NCBI RefSeq assembly: GCF_020169515.1
Contig: NZ_JAHMHW010000003.1
Location: 434,001 to 498,000 of the forward strand
DNA length: 64,000 nucleotides
DNA from: Paenibacillus vietnamensis
GTDB taxonomy: Bacteria; Bacillota; Bacilli; Paenibacillales; Paenibacillaceae
Reading direction: 5' to 3'
Shown: piece after piece, positions 42,569-52,266 of the stretch
Layout of the letters: each line of letters starts with the position of its first letter
Position numbering within the stretch: the stretch's first letter is position 1
The notes under the pieces: generated by a model
Told to the model about the DNA's origin: nothing
What the model saw: the letters and a program-made list of their open reading frames with translations, nothing else
Databases searched by the model: none
Translations under genes and position numbers: made by a program

Positions 42569-43702
42569 TCAGCTCATCTCCATGCCTGTATTTCTAATTT
42601 TCACATCGAAAATAACCTCGATATCGGCCTGCGGAAACGCCCGCTCCCAATCGACCTTTTTCCAAATAGAAGGGTGATACGCTCTTAAACGGTCGCCGAT
42701 ACCTATGATGTCCGAGTTGAGATCCTTCTGCAGCTTTTGCACGACCCGGTTTGTAATTTTCGCTAAATGTGCCTCCGCCTCTTTTTCCATGGCGTCGATT
42801 TGCTTGGTCTGGAACAAGTCGGCTCCGAACGTTTTTTCGATCAGATTGCTCTCCATCTCGATATAGATTTTAACGCTCACCCTTTGGCCGTTGAACGTAA
42901 TTTTCTCGTCGCGGCCGATGAATTGCGTCGTAATCGTAACGAGCTGGGAAGGATCTTCTTCATGTACGTACGTAATGTCCGAGCCGTTCTTATTCTCGGA
43001 GATGCGAAGCAGCGCCCAAGCATCCTTGTCGTTTAAAAGCCCGATCATCCGGTCCTTCTTGAATACCGCAAGGCCCGACCATTTCAATTCATTTCCTTTC
43101 ACCTGGAAATAGTTCAAATAAGGCTGCTTGGCTGGACTCGTCAGGCTGATGAACAGGGAGCCGAGATTCATTTGCGTTACCGTGCCTTTCTTGGCTCCGT
43201 TCTCGATCATCGTCATGATAAATACAGTCGGGATTTGCTCCAAATGCGGGCTCACCCTCAGGCTGTCGATCGCTCTTCCTTTAATGATAAGCGGCCATAG
43301 CAGCCTTCTGATTTCCGGGTCGCGCCGGAAAGGATCCAACAGCTTGTTAATGCCCCTGCGCGCGGCGGCTTCACTGATCGTAATGATGCGCGTATGCCCG
43401 AAAAACAATTTCTGGTTCAGTTTCTTTTGCAAATTTTGCGTCGCTTCCTTTACCGTGCGCCCCGTTGCGCTCTCCACCGTCACCGAGCCCTTGCCGCTGC
43501 CGGAGCTGCCGCTGCCGCTGGAGCCCGCGATCCGGATCGGAATCGGAATTTGAACCGATATTTCAAGCATCTCGGGATTGTTTTCCGCCAGATCGATGCC
43601 GATGGCCACAGCGGAGGTGCGTTCCTCGATTTCGCGGCGGTCCCAGCATCCGGTCAGCACCGGTATAAGAAACAGGATTAATAGCACTTTTTTCCTCATC
43701 AT
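42569..43702 (-). CDS. gerC: Spore germination lipoprotein, Ger(x)C family
   Basis: A 377-residue protein beginning with a lipoprotein signal ('LLILFLIPVLTGCWDRREIEE', shortened: lipobox LTGC followed by the family-typical WDRREIE). The rest is the Ger(x)C fold, with 'VAIGIDLAENNPE', 'GHTRIITISEAAARRG' and the C-terminal 'DIIGIGDRLRAYHPSIW'. It is the outer-facing C subunit of a GerA-type nutrient receptor in the spore inner membrane. It follows gerB in a gerA-gerB-gerC operon of standard order. No clear terminator was seen before the lasso promoter. Confidence 0.92.
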   Translation of the reverse strand: MMRKKVLLILFLIPVLTGCWDRREIEERTSAVAIGIDLAENNPEMLEISVQIPIPIRIAGSSGSGSSGSGKGSVTVESATGRTVKEATQNLQKKLNQKLFFGHTRIITISEAAARRGINKLLDPFRRDPEIRRLLWPLIIKGRAIDSLRVSPHLEQIPTVFIMTMIENGAKKGTVTQMNLGSLFISLTSPAKQPYLNYFQVKGNELKWSGLAVFKKDRMIGLLNDKDAWALLRISENKNGSDITYVHEEDPSQLVTITTQFIGRDEKITFNGQRVSVKIYIEMESNLIEKTFGADLFQTKQIDAMEKEAEAHLAKITNRVVQKLQKDLNSDIIGIGDRLRAYHPSIWKKVDWERAFPQADIEVIFDVKIRNTGMEMS

Positions 43703-43732
43703 GGTCCATCACCTGCTTTTTGGTAAAATAGA

Positions 43733-45334
43733 TCAGCTCCGCGGACGTTCGTCCTGCGATTGCTCGCTCTGTGACTGCTCGCCCTGCGACTGCTCGCCCT
43801 GCGGCTGCTCGCCCTGCGGCTGCTCGCCCTGCGATTGCTCGCCCTGCGGCTGCTCGCCCTGCGGCTGCTCGCCTTGCGACTGCTCGCCCTGCGGCTGCTC
43901 GCCCTGCGATTGCTCGCCCTGCGATTGCTCGCCCTGCGATTGCTCGCTCTGCGATTGCTCGCCCTGCGGCTGCTCGCCTTGCGACTGCTCGCCCTGCGAC
44001 TGCTCGCCCTGCGGCTGCTCGCCTTGCGACTGCTCGCCCTGCGATTGCTCGCCCTGCGATTGCTCGCCCTGCGATTGCTCGCCCTGCGACTGCTCGCCCT
44101 GCGGCTGCTCGCCCTGCGAGGGTTCTTTCGGCTTCGGCGTTTTCTGGTTCTCAGCCGCCTTGCGCTGCGACTCCGCCGCAATCGATTTCCGCATAAAGGA
44201 TAAGATCAGCAGCAGCGCAGGAATAGCGAAGGCACACAGGAGACCCACATAGTTCACTAAATCCGACCATTCGAACAAGCTTTGAACATTAGGCGGCTTC
44301 ATCGACGTCCAATAGAACACCGGGAGCAGCAGCAGTGCGATCAGCCGGTGGCTCTTCATGTGGAGTATCTCCTTAAGCGTTAGAGCCAGCGCAAAATATA
44401 AATTGCCCAGCGTAGTGAAGACGGCTGCCACCCAAACGCCGAGAAACGCGGATTCCAGCCTCTCCAGAATAAGCCCCGGCACCTCCGTCGTCTTAACGAG
44501 CTCCAGCGTCGGCCAGGCAAGCAGCTTCAGCTCGTCTACACCGAAAACCGCGATGCCGGAAAATACGATTAGTGAGTAGATGAGACCCGGAACCGCAATG
44601 CCGACTGCCTGATGCTTGAAGGGCGTGCCCGTCGACTCCGAGGAGGCGCCGAAAATCGTCATCACCTCGAAGCCCAAATAGGAGCCGGATGTGATGAGGA
44701 CCCCTTTCATGAAGTCATAAAAACTGATTTGAAACAACGGCAGCAGGTTGTCGAGCTTGGCACTCTGCAAGGAAGACAATCCGATAATCACAACTGGAAT
44801 CACGATAAGCGGGATGAGAACCTCGTTTACCCTGACGACGACCTCAATGTCGTTGACGACCAGAATATATGCCGTGATCAGCATCGTGCCGATAATGACC
44901 TCCAGCGGAGTCCTCGTAAGGACGGTCGCCGTCACCACCTCGCCGAAGGTGCGGGCGACCATCGAAGTCGATCCAAGCCAATAAACGACATAGGCCAAAA
45001 ATAATGGAAATCCGACAATCATTCCGATGACCGGGTAATTTTTCGGAGACAGCAGCTTAACGGCATATTGAATGATGCTTTCCCCGTAATGCCTGCGGGA
45101 TAAGGTCGTAATGATGCTTAAGGCGACCATGGAAAGCAAGGCTCCAAGCATGCAGGATATCCATCCGTTCTGCTGCGATAACACCGCGGTCGACCGCGGC
45201 AGCGTCAGCACGCCGACCCCGAGAATGGTGCTGGCGATTAAGGAAGCAGCCTGGCGATGCGTCATGCGGAACGGGGTTTGATCCGCCAAATCCTTGTCGG
45301 AAGGTGTTGGTCTCTCGATCACATTACTTTTCAT
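43733..45334 (-). CDS. gerB: Spore germination permease GerB with repetitive C-terminal tail
   Basis: A 533-residue protein. Residues 1 to about 385 are a normal GerB permease (APC superfamily, about ten helices, 'ASLIASTILGVGVLTLPRS', 'SYLGFEVMTIFGAS'), the likely germinant-binding subunit. The remainder is a hydrophilic tail of 25 pentapeptides [S/P]QGEQ, absent from typical members of about 365 residues. ATG 45334 overlaps the gerA stop by 11 bases; the longer open frame upstream lies inside gerA. The tail would face the cytoplasm or core side. Confidence 0.92.
   Translation of the reverse strand: MKSNVIERPTPSDKDLADQTPFRMTHRQAASLIASTILGVGVLTLPRSTAVLSQQNGWISCMLGALLSMVALSIITTLSRRHYGESIIQYAVKLLSPKNYPVIGMIVGFPLFLAYVVYWLGSTSMVARTFGEVVTATVLTRTPLEVIIGTMLITAYILVVNDIEVVVRVNEVLIPLIVIPVVIIGLSSLQSAKLDNLLPLFQISFYDFMKGVLITSGSYLGFEVMTIFGASSESTGTPFKHQAVGIAVPGLIYSLIVFSGIAVFGVDELKLLAWPTLELVKTTEVPGLILERLESAFLGVWVAAVFTTLGNLYFALALTLKEILHMKSHRLIALLLLPVFYWTSMKPPNVQSLFEWSDLVNYVGLLCAFAIPALLLILSFMRKSIAAESQRKAAENQKTPKPKEPSQGEQPQGEQSQGEQSQGEQSQGEQSQGEQSQGEQPQGEQSQGEQSQGEQPQGEQSQSEQSQGEQSQGEQSQGEQPQGEQSQGEQPQGEQPQGEQSQGEQPQGEQPQGEQSQGEQSQSEQSQDERPRS
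43745..44119. repeat. 25-unit 15-bp tandem repeat in gerB
   Basis: Twenty-five 15-bp units of consensus tgctcgccctgcgay/ggc code for [S/P]QGEQ in gerB. Because the unit is a multiple of three and lacks stops, all six frames stay open here. Units differ mainly at the S/P codon and a few G-to-S changes, which suggests expansion by slippage or recombination. Confidence 0.95.
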
Positions 45335-46985
45335 CGGACTCGCTTCCCTCCTTGTTATTCCCGCTTCCGATGTTGGATGCGTCGGTCTCGGAATTCGTTT
45401 GCGAAGACGGCTGCAGCCGGTCGGTATCTTTCGGCACAAACATAATAGGACGTTTCCTCATCCATTGCAGCGGCGCCCGGAGCAGCGTATCCTTCAAATC
45501 GGACGCCCGGGTAGGCGTGAGCGGAGACAGGTACGGCACTCCGAACGATTTGAGGGTACACAGGTGAATAATGACGATGATCAGCAGAAGCATGATGCCG
45601 TACAAGCCGAACAGCGCAGCCGCAATCATGACCGGAAAGCGGAGCATCCGCAGCGCAATCGCCGCGCTGTAGCTTGGCGATGCGAACGAGCCGATCGTCG
45701 TCAGCGCCACGACGATAACCATGATCGGACTGACGATTCCGGCCTGTACGGCGGCCTGCCCGACGACGAGCGCGCCGACGATGCCGATGGTCGGACCGAT
45801 CGGACCCGGCAGCCGGACGCTTGCTTCCCGCAAAATTTCCATCGTTACCTCCATCAGGAACGCTTCCACAATCGACGGGAAGGGCACCGTCGAGCGTCCC
45901 GCAGCCATTGCGATCACAAGCCTGGACGGAATCATCTCCGGATGGAAGGAGCTGAACGCGATATACAGTGACGGAAGCAGCAGCGCCATCAGCATACTGA
46001 GAATGCGGATGAACCGGATGAGCGTACCGATCATGAAACGCTCGTAATAATCCTCCGGACTATGGTAGAACTGCGTGAATATGGCCGGTGCGATGAGCAC
46101 AAACGGCGTGCCGTCGGAGATGATGATGACCTTTCCCTCCAGCAGATGGGATACGGCTTTGTCCGGGCGCTCCGTATTTTGAATGAGCGGAAACGGCGTC
46201 CATTGGCTGTCCTGGATAAATTGTTCGATATAACCGCTTTCGAGTACGGCATCGATGCTGATCATCCGGATTCTTCTGAGGACTTCCTCGAGAATGATCG
46301 GATTCGTCAGCCCTTCGATGTACATGATCGCTAAGTCGGTGCGGCTGCGCTTTCCGACCTGCATGCATTGCACGCGAAGCTTCGGATCCTTGAGCCTGCG
46401 CCGGATCAGCGTCGTATTCGTCCTCAGCGTTTCCGTGAACCCTTCCTTCGGGCCGCGTACGACCGATTCCGTAGCCGGCTCGGAAATATTCCGTTTGTCC
46501 CAGCCGCGCACGTTCAAAATGAGCGCATGCGGATCGCCGTCGACGAACAAAGCGGTATCGCCGCAAAGCACGGTATGCACGACGTCATTGATCGTGTCTA
46601 CCTGCTTCGTTTCATGGATCGGTAGTCCCGTGCACTGCAAATGGGAAAGTAAACCCTCTGAGCTTCCGTGCTGATCCTTGACCGCGAACATGGACGCCTC
46701 CAGAATGAACTGGTCGACCGTCTCCGAATTGACCAAACCGTCGATATAGATAATAAAAGCGCTAACTCCGCTTGCTCCGCCGATCCGGATGGAGCGGTAA
46801 TTCACATCGTGGCTGGGCCCGAATATCGATACCAGCTTGTCCATATTCGCTTTGAGATCCGCAGCCACGCACGTAATCTCGATGTCTTGCAGCTGCTGCA
46901 TGAAATGCTCGTCGAGCACCTTGGACTTCATGATTTTTGTTTTATCCTTGTAACTGGAAAGAAGGTTTTTTTTATCGGACGACAT
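45324..46985 (-). CDS. gerA: Spore germination protein GerA
   Basis: A 553-residue GerA-family protein. The N-terminal soluble domain contains 'RIGGASGVSAFIIYIDGLVNSETVDQFIL' (family block, shortened), 'GDTALFVDGDPHALILNVRG' and 'RTDLAIMYIEGLTNP'. The C-terminal half has about five membrane helices, with 'FPSIVEAFLMEVTMEILREAS' and 'PGPIGPTIGIVGALVVGQAA'. It is the A subunit of a nutrient germinant receptor. The start has GAGGTGG upstream. It heads the gerABC operon and overlaps gerB. Confidence 0.95.
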   Translation of the reverse strand: MSSDKKNLLSSYKDKTKIMKSKVLDEHFMQQLQDIEITCVAADLKANMDKLVSIFGPSHDVNYRSIRIGGASGVSAFIIYIDGLVNSETVDQFILEASMFAVKDQHGSSEGLLSHLQCTGLPIHETKQVDTINDVVHTVLCGDTALFVDGDPHALILNVRGWDKRNISEPATESVVRGPKEGFTETLRTNTTLIRRRLKDPKLRVQCMQVGKRSRTDLAIMYIEGLTNPIILEEVLRRIRMISIDAVLESGYIEQFIQDSQWTPFPLIQNTERPDKAVSHLLEGKVIIISDGTPFVLIAPAIFTQFYHSPEDYYERFMIGTLIRFIRILSMLMALLLPSLYIAFSSFHPEMIPSRLVIAMAAGRSTVPFPSIVEAFLMEVTMEILREASVRLPGPIGPTIGIVGALVVGQAAVQAGIVSPIMVIVVALTTIGSFASPSYSAAIALRMLRFPVMIAAALFGLYGIMLLLIIVIIHLCTLKSFGVPYLSPLTPTRASDLKDTLLRAPLQWMRKRPIMFVPKDTDRLQPSSQTNSETDASNIGSGNNKEGSESDEK

Positions 46986-47040
46986 GACACCACCTCAAGG
47001 GTAGTTTTTCCTGTCACGGGGAATTTATGAATGAAAGGAA

Positions 47041-47066
47041 AAAAAGCCGCCGAATCGCCCGGCGGC
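47041..47066 (-). terminator. Intrinsic terminator after the GH28-like gene
   Basis: On the minus strand gccgccg/cggcggc arms with a 7-base loop are followed by seven T residues; it separates the sugar-utilisation genes from gerABC. Confidence 0.9.
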
Positions 47067-47081
47067 CTTCCTTAAATTGAA

Positions 47082-48521
47082 TTAAAAATCAAATTGAATC
47101 CGATAAGCAAACTCGTTGCAACGTATATTACCGCTCTCCATATCCGTAACCGCTTCTCCGTTCAGGCGCACATTTACGAATTTTACGCCGTCCACCCCCC
47201 TTTCCCCGTCATAGCCGTAAATCCCGGAAGGATTTGCATTCGTGCCGTTATAATCGATATCGCTGAACACGACGTTCTCAATCCGCCTGCCGGGAACCGG
47301 ATTATATTTTTCGTTCCGGACGACGCGGACATCGAACAGCTGGCCAAGCTCAAAATCCTCTACGCGGATATCTTTAAAAGTAACGTTTCGGACCGTGTTG
47401 TTGTCGCCTGCGCAGATCGCCATGACGCCCCGGTAATTTTCCTGGGGCTCGTGATGCTCGAGCACATCGATATTATTGAAGCAGATTTCCTCGACCGTAT
47501 CCCCGTTATTTTGATGGTCGCCATGAATGCCCACATGCATCGCATGGGCCACATCCGCCCACAAGACGGAAGCGCTGACGGCAATATGGCGCGAGTCGCC
47601 GTAATAGTCGCCGCGGCTGCCGTAAATGGCGATGCAGTCGTCCGACGTGCGCAGAAATACATCCCGTATGTCCACATGCGAGCTGGCCATCATGTCAATC
47701 CCGTCGCACCAGCCGCGCGTGCTGAACGCTTTGAAGTTACGGATGCGAATGTGCTCGGACTGCCCGAGATAAATGCTGTAATGGGGAGGATCAAGCACAA
47801 TGATGCCTTCCACTTCGATCCGTTTGGAAAATTGGATCTGAACGCCCCGCAAATAGGTTGTTTTCTCCATATCGCCCATGTACAAAAGGCCTCTGCCGCG
47901 AATGACGATATGTTCCGCTTCCCTGCATATGATCGAGGCGTACAAAATCGAGCCTCCGGCTAAATAAACGGTCGTCCCGGACGGAATAAGCAGCCTGGGA
48001 TCCGCAAATTGATGAATGCCCGGTGCGAAGTAAATCGCCTTGTTTTTTCCGTCCGCCGGAGCAGGAATACTTGCCAGTCGCGCTGAAATTTCCGGAAAAT
48101 CATGTTTTCCTTGCTCGACCAGCAGTACGCCGGAGCCGTTCGGCATAGGCGGCGACGTTTCGATAGGATTGGCGAACAGATGCAGATTGCTGAACCGCTC
48201 TCCGTTTATTTCAACGGACAGCTTGCACGGTCGGTCCAAGACGAACGTGACGGCATCGGACTCCGTTTGAAACGCAATATTCGCGGATAGTGGGCGAATA
48301 ACCGCCTGATGAACGGACTGCTTAGTCGAAACGACCCGAACCTCTACCGTGCCCTTCATATCAAAATAGGCCATCGATGCGGACCTGACGTTATGCATGT
48401 CCACCTTCGCTTCGAATACGAATACCGGCTGCCATTCGCCGCCCGGCTTGCGTACGCTTACCGCAAAGTCGTCATTACCGATTGCCCCTTCGGGCTGGTC
48501 ATATACGATTAGCTGATTCAC
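47082..48521 (-). CDS. GH28-like beta-helix glycosidase (polygalacturonase/dextranase-type)
   Basis: A 479-residue protein. The N-terminal 130 residues form a beta-sandwich-like domain, followed by a right-handed beta-helix with 'GRGLLYMGDMEKTTYLRG' and the catalytic GH28 signature 'WCDGIDMMASSHVDIRDVFLR' (shortened) followed by 'TSDDCIAIYG', giving the paired Asp residues, and 'HVGIHGD' for the His. No signal peptide is visible, so it probably acts on imported oligosaccharides. It starts directly after the stop of the binding-protein gene, in one operon with the importer. GH49 is an alternative. Confidence 0.82.
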   Translation of the reverse strand: MNQLIVYDQPEGAIGNDDFAVSVRKPGGEWQPVFVFEAKVDMHNVRSASMAYFDMKGTVEVRVVSTKQSVHQAVIRPLSANIAFQTESDAVTFVLDRPCKLSVEINGERFSNLHLFANPIETSPPMPNGSGVLLVEQGKHDFPEISARLASIPAPADGKNKAIYFAPGIHQFADPRLLIPSGTTVYLAGGSILYASIICREAEHIVIRGRGLLYMGDMEKTTYLRGVQIQFSKRIEVEGIIVLDPPHYSIYLGQSEHIRIRNFKAFSTRGWCDGIDMMASSHVDIRDVFLRTSDDCIAIYGSRGDYYGDSRHIAVSASVLWADVAHAMHVGIHGDHQNNGDTVEEICFNNIDVLEHHEPQENYRGVMAICAGDNNTVRNVTFKDIRVEDFELGQLFDVRVVRNEKYNPVPGRRIENVVFSDIDYNGTNANPSGIYGYDGERGVDGVKFVNVRLNGEAVTDMESGNIRCNEFAYRIQFDF

Positions 48522-48522
48522 T

Positions 48523-50109
48523 TTACTTGCGCTCCGAATAAACCTTGTTCACTTCATCCGTTACTTCCTGGCCGCCCGAGCGCAGCCAGTTTTCCTTGAA
48601 GCTGTAGAAATCGCCGTCCGTATTCGCCTCGCCCGTAATGGCCTTGATCAGATACGTATCCTGAAGCGTCTTCAGATTGCCCCAATATTTCGGCTTGCTC
48701 GTCAGGACGGCAGGCCCCAGCGCGTCAAACATCGGAACGACGAGCGGGGACAGCTTTTCCTTCAGCTCCAGCACATCCGGCTGCGTCGTATGCTTCTGCA
48801 TGGACACATCGATCGAGGATAACGGGTTGTAAAAATTGCCCGCTCCCAACTTCGGCGCGGCAGCGTTCTCGTCCGGTCTAGGCACGGCCAGATCGCCTTG
48901 CATGTCATAGCTCACGCCAGGCTGGCCGAAGCCGGTCAGCAGGAACCCTTCCGAATCCGTGGATACGTACTCGAGAATCTCCATAATTTTATGGCGCTTC
49001 TTCTCATCCTCTTCCAGCTGCTTTCCTAACAGGACCGGAGCTTGACGAGCGCCGTACGCGAAGCCGTATGTCTTGCCGTCCGGTGCGAGGAGCGGGGAGC
49101 CCGGCCGAATGACTTGTCCCTTCTCGAGACCCGGCTTCGCCACGAAGCCCGAATCCTTGTGGAAGTTGCCCCATTTCATATTGTCGACCATCCCGATCTT
49201 CTGGTTGGCGAATTTAATATTAATTTCATTGTTGTCCGTCGTGATGAATTCCGGATCGATCAGGCCCGATTTGTACCATTTGTTAAGCAGCTTCAGTGCG
49301 GCGCGGGTTTCTTCGGTGATGCCGCCGTATACGAGCTTGCCGTCCGCTCCGATCTTGTATTGGTAAGGAGAAACGCCGTGCGCGCTAAAAATGGAGGTGA
49401 ACAGCTGCTCCGTCAGCTTGCCCCGGCCCGTTAAGCCGAATGTGTCCTTTTGGCCGTTCTTGTCCGGATCATCGTTCACGAACTTCGTCAGCACATCCTC
49501 AAGCTCCTCGAGCGTCTTGGGCGGCTCGCTGTAGCCGATATTTTTCAGCCATGCCTCGTTATACCCCGGCATAAAGCCGTCCAATCCGCCCGGCCAAACC
49601 TTCGGAATGCCCCAGTTTTTTCCGTTGTACAGACCGACGCCCCATGCGCCGGGATCGACCGAATTCAAAGCCGCCGCATATTTAGGCATTTGGGCTTCGA
49701 TTTCCGCCTGGTCCACACTCGCGATAATGCCCTGATCGGCCCACGTCACCATATCCGTTTCTGTTGCATCGATCGGGAAAATATCCGGGATATCGCCGGA
49801 AGCGAGCAGCACGGAAAATTGCTCCTTCCACGTGCCCCGCTCCAATTTCACATTTTTGATTTTGACGTTAAATTTTTTCTCCAGCTCCGTTTGGACGTAG
49901 TTGCCGTCCTTCTCGGGCGTATTGAAGTTATTCGCCCACGTAATCTCGATCGGAGCCTCCGCGGCTGGCGTTTCCGCGCCGTTCGACGGCTTCGGATCGT
50001 TCGATCCCTCATTGTTCCCACCGTTATTGCCGCTGCAGCCGCTCAAGACAAGCGATACCGAAAGGGCGGCCGCCGTCATCCCCAACCATTTCTTTTTAGC
50101 GTCTTTCAT
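48523..50109 (-). CDS. LplA-type extracellular solute-binding lipoprotein
   Basis: A 528-residue lipoprotein (lipobox 'LVLSGCSGN' near residue 25, then a Gly/Asn/Ser-rich linker). The body has the family 1 fold: 'ITWANNFNTPEKDGNYVQTELEKKF' (shortened sense), 'LLASGDIPDIFPIDATE', 'GKNWGIPKVWPGG', 'FVNDDPDKNGQKDTFGLTG'. It captures an oligosaccharide for the two permeases encoded upstream. No ATPase gene is present, as usual for this family, which shares a general MsmX-like ATPase. Confidence 0.92.
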   Translation of the reverse strand: MKDAKKKWLGMTAAALSVSLVLSGCSGNNGGNNEGSNDPKPSNGAETPAAEAPIEITWANNFNTPEKDGNYVQTELEKKFNVKIKNVKLERGTWKEQFSVLLASGDIPDIFPIDATETDMVTWADQGIIASVDQAEIEAQMPKYAAALNSVDPGAWGVGLYNGKNWGIPKVWPGGLDGFMPGYNEAWLKNIGYSEPPKTLEELEDVLTKFVNDDPDKNGQKDTFGLTGRGKLTEQLFTSIFSAHGVSPYQYKIGADGKLVYGGITEETRAALKLLNKWYKSGLIDPEFITTDNNEINIKFANQKIGMVDNMKWGNFHKDSGFVAKPGLEKGQVIRPGSPLLAPDGKTYGFAYGARQAPVLLGKQLEEDEKKRHKIMEILEYVSTDSEGFLLTGFGQPGVSYDMQGDLAVPRPDENAAAPKLGAGNFYNPLSSIDVSMQKHTTQPDVLELKEKLSPLVVPMFDALGPAVLTSKPKYWGNLKTLQDTYLIKAITGEANTDGDFYSFKENWLRSGGQEVTDEVNKVYSERK

Positions 50110-50204
50110 TTCTTCTGCTTCCTCCCTTTTCTATTACCTCATTATATATTTAGACAGTCCGCACATACAGCTTCATGCGTTCCGTTTAAACCGGATTGCC
50201 GCGC

Positions 50205-51080
50205 CTAGCCCTTAAGCGAGCCGACCATAATGCCTTTCACGAAAAACCGCTGAAGGAACGGATACACCATAAGAATCGGCAGCGCGGTAAACATAATAAT
50301 CGCCGCTTTGACCATTTCGGGGGCCTGCTCGTTCGTCGGAACCGGCAGCATCGGATCCCCTTCGGCCGTAATGACGAGCCGTCTCAAGAAGAGCTGGAGC
50401 ACGATTTTCGACTGGTCCTGCATATAAAGCATCGCATCGAACCAGGCGTTCCAGTGGCCTACAGCGCTCCACAGCGCGAGAGTCGCAAGCACCGGCTTTG
50501 ACAGCGGGATAACGATCGTGAACAGAATACGCAAATCGTTGGCGCCGTCGATTTTGGCCGAATCCTCAAGCTCCTCGGGAATGCCCATAAAGAAGTTGCG
50601 GAGAATCAGCAGATTAAACGTGCTAATCAATCCGGGGATCACGTACACCCACAGGGAATTAATGAGGCCGAGCCCTTTGATCAGGAGATAGGTCGGAATA
50701 AGCCCGCCGCCGAAAAACATCGTCACAACGATAAACATCGTATAAAAGCCGCGGTGAGGCAAATATTTGCGCGACAGCGGATAGGCTCCGAGCGACAGGA
50801 AAACAAGCGTCAGCAAGGTTCCGACGACCGTCCGGAATACGGTATTTCCCATCGTCTGCCACACCGTATCGGTCGTAAGCACCCGCTTCCAGGCAAAGAG
50901 GGAAATTTCCTTCGGATACAGATGGATGCCCGGACGCAGCGCCTCCGCCGGTGTGCTCAGCGAGATGGAGAGCACATGCAGAAACGGATAGATCATCGTG
51001 ATGCAAAGAACAATAACGAATAAAATCAGAAACCCCTGGAATATTTTCTCGCCAGCGGATAATTTCAATTTCAGCCACAC
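50205..51080 (-). CDS. Carbohydrate ABC transporter permease, LplC/YtcP type
   Basis: A 291-residue protein with six membrane helices and the EAA loop 'GANDLRILFTIVIPLSKPVLATLAL'-type motif (shortened) for ATPase contact. It ends in the family-typical 'FFVKGIMVGSLKG'. It pairs with the 51096-52073 permease, 15 bases upstream, and with the binding protein downstream, in an operon under the neighbouring AraC sensor. Confidence 0.92.
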   Translation of the reverse strand: MWLKLKLSAGEKIFQGFLILFVIVLCITMIYPFLHVLSISLSTPAEALRPGIHLYPKEISLFAWKRVLTTDTVWQTMGNTVFRTVVGTLLTLVFLSLGAYPLSRKYLPHRGFYTMFIVVTMFFGGGLIPTYLLIKGLGLINSLWVYVIPGLISTFNLLILRNFFMGIPEELEDSAKIDGANDLRILFTIVIPLSKPVLATLALWSAVGHWNAWFDAMLYMQDQSKIVLQLFLRRLVITAEGDPMLPVPTNEQAPEMVKAAIIMFTALPILMVYPFLQRFFVKGIMVGSLKG

Positions 51081-51095
51081 CTTTCTTGCCTGATG

Positions 51096-52073
51096 TCAGT
51101 ACAGGCCTTCCTGTCCCATCTTCTTCGTAACGAAGTTCGCGAATAACACCAGCATGAGTCCGACCACGTTTTTAAACAAGCCGACGGCCGTCGTCAAGCT
51201 GAACTGGAAGTTTTGCAGGCCGATCCGGTACACATACGTATCGAGCGTATCCGCTACCCCGTAAACAGCGGGCGAATACAGCGTCAAAATTTGGTCGAAG
51301 CCGGCATCCAGCACGCCGCCGACCCGCAGAATAAGCAGAATCGCAATGACGGGCAGAATCGACGGAATCGTAATGTACAGCGTCTGCTTCCAACGGTTCG
51401 CTCCGTCCAGAACGGCCGCTTCGTACATTTGGGAGTCGATGCTTGTCAAGGCGGCCAAATAGATGATCGTCCCCCAGCCGACTTCCTTCCATATGCCCGA
51501 CACGACGAGCGTAAACCGGAAGTAAGACTCGCTCCCGAGGAAGTAGATCGGTTCGATGCCCATATATCCGAGGATATAGTTGACCACTCCCGAATTGGGC
51601 GACAGCATAGTGATCAAAATTCCTCCGATGACGATCCACGAAAGAAAATGCGGCAAATACGAAATCGTCTGCGCTACTCTTTTGAATAAGGAAAACCTCA
51701 GCTCGTTAAAAAGCAGAGCCAATAGGATCGGCGCCGGAAATCCGAAAATAATATGATAAAAGCTGATTACGATCGTATTTTTCATAATCTTCCAGAAATC
51801 CGGCGAACCCGTAAACAAATACTCGAAATGCTTGAAGCCCACCCATGGGCTCCCCCATATGCCGTCGCGGATAAAATAATCCTTGAACGCCAATTGAATG
51901 CCGTACATCGGGCCGTACGCGAATATCGCGTACCAGATGATCACCGGAGCCAGCAGTAAAAACAGATATTTGTTTTTCTTATACTGCCGCCGGGTCAATG
52001 CCCATCTTGAAGCTTTGCTGCTGCCCAGATCCTGTCTCTGCTTGGAAATGCCAGCGGCGCTTGCCGGGTTCAT
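51096..52073 (-). CDS. Carbohydrate ABC transporter permease, LplB type
   Basis: A 325-residue protein with a polar N-terminus of about 40 residues and six membrane helices. 'APVIIWYAIFAYGPMYGIQLAFKDY' type start, 'YLPHFLSWIVIGGILITML' and the EAA loop 'AAVLDGANRWKQTLYITIPSI' are characteristic of LplB. It is the first gene of the importer operon. A cre-like site lies about 70-80 bases upstream and an AraC sensor gene ends further upstream. Confidence 0.92.
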   Translation of the reverse strand: MNPASAAGISKQRQDLGSSKASRWALTRRQYKKNKYLFLLLAPVIIWYAIFAYGPMYGIQLAFKDYFIRDGIWGSPWVGFKHFEYLFTGSPDFWKIMKNTIVISFYHIIFGFPAPILLALLFNELRFSLFKRVAQTISYLPHFLSWIVIGGILITMLSPNSGVVNYILGYMGIEPIYFLGSESYFRFTLVVSGIWKEVGWGTIIYLAALTSIDSQMYEAAVLDGANRWKQTLYITIPSILPVIAILLILRVGGVLDAGFDQILTLYSPAVYGVADTLDTYVYRIGLQNFQFSLTTAVGLFKNVVGLMLVLFANFVTKKMGQEGLY

Positions 52074-52140
52074 AGTCGTATTCTCCTTCCGAATGCCAGT
52101 TTGAAATGTCGCCTCGTTTGAACACCTTCACATTACCGGG

Positions 52141-52156
52141 TTGTAAGCGCTTTTTC
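52141..52156. promoter_or_regulatory. Candidate catabolite-response element (cre)
   Basis: TTGTAAGCGCTTTTTC is a good match to the CcpA operator consensus (TGWAANCGNTNWCA, two mismatches at the end). Its place upstream of the LplB-type permease gene suggests glucose repression of this importer. Confidence 0.6.
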
Positions 52157-52220
52157 TATTGCAAATTCATTAAATAGACTATAGTTTCTTTGAATTTTCG
52201 GCTATAAATTTATAAGCAAA

Positions 52221-52249
52221 AGAAAAAGCAACCGCAGCAGCGATTGCTT
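52221..52249 (-). terminator. Intrinsic terminator after the AraC sensor gene
   Basis: On the minus strand a 10-bp stem (aagcaatcgc / gcggttgctt) with a 4-base loop is followed by TTTCTTTT. It separates the sensor gene from the importer operon. Confidence 0.85.
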
Positions 52250-52266
52250 TAACCGTATAGGGCGTT

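Noticed and set aside
43578..44252. Plus-strand open frame encoding a Cys-rich CSPCDCSPCG repeat protein
   Set aside because: It is the complement of the 15-bp repeat in gerB. The unit length keeps all frames open, and there is no start site, promoter or family for the Cys-rich reading.
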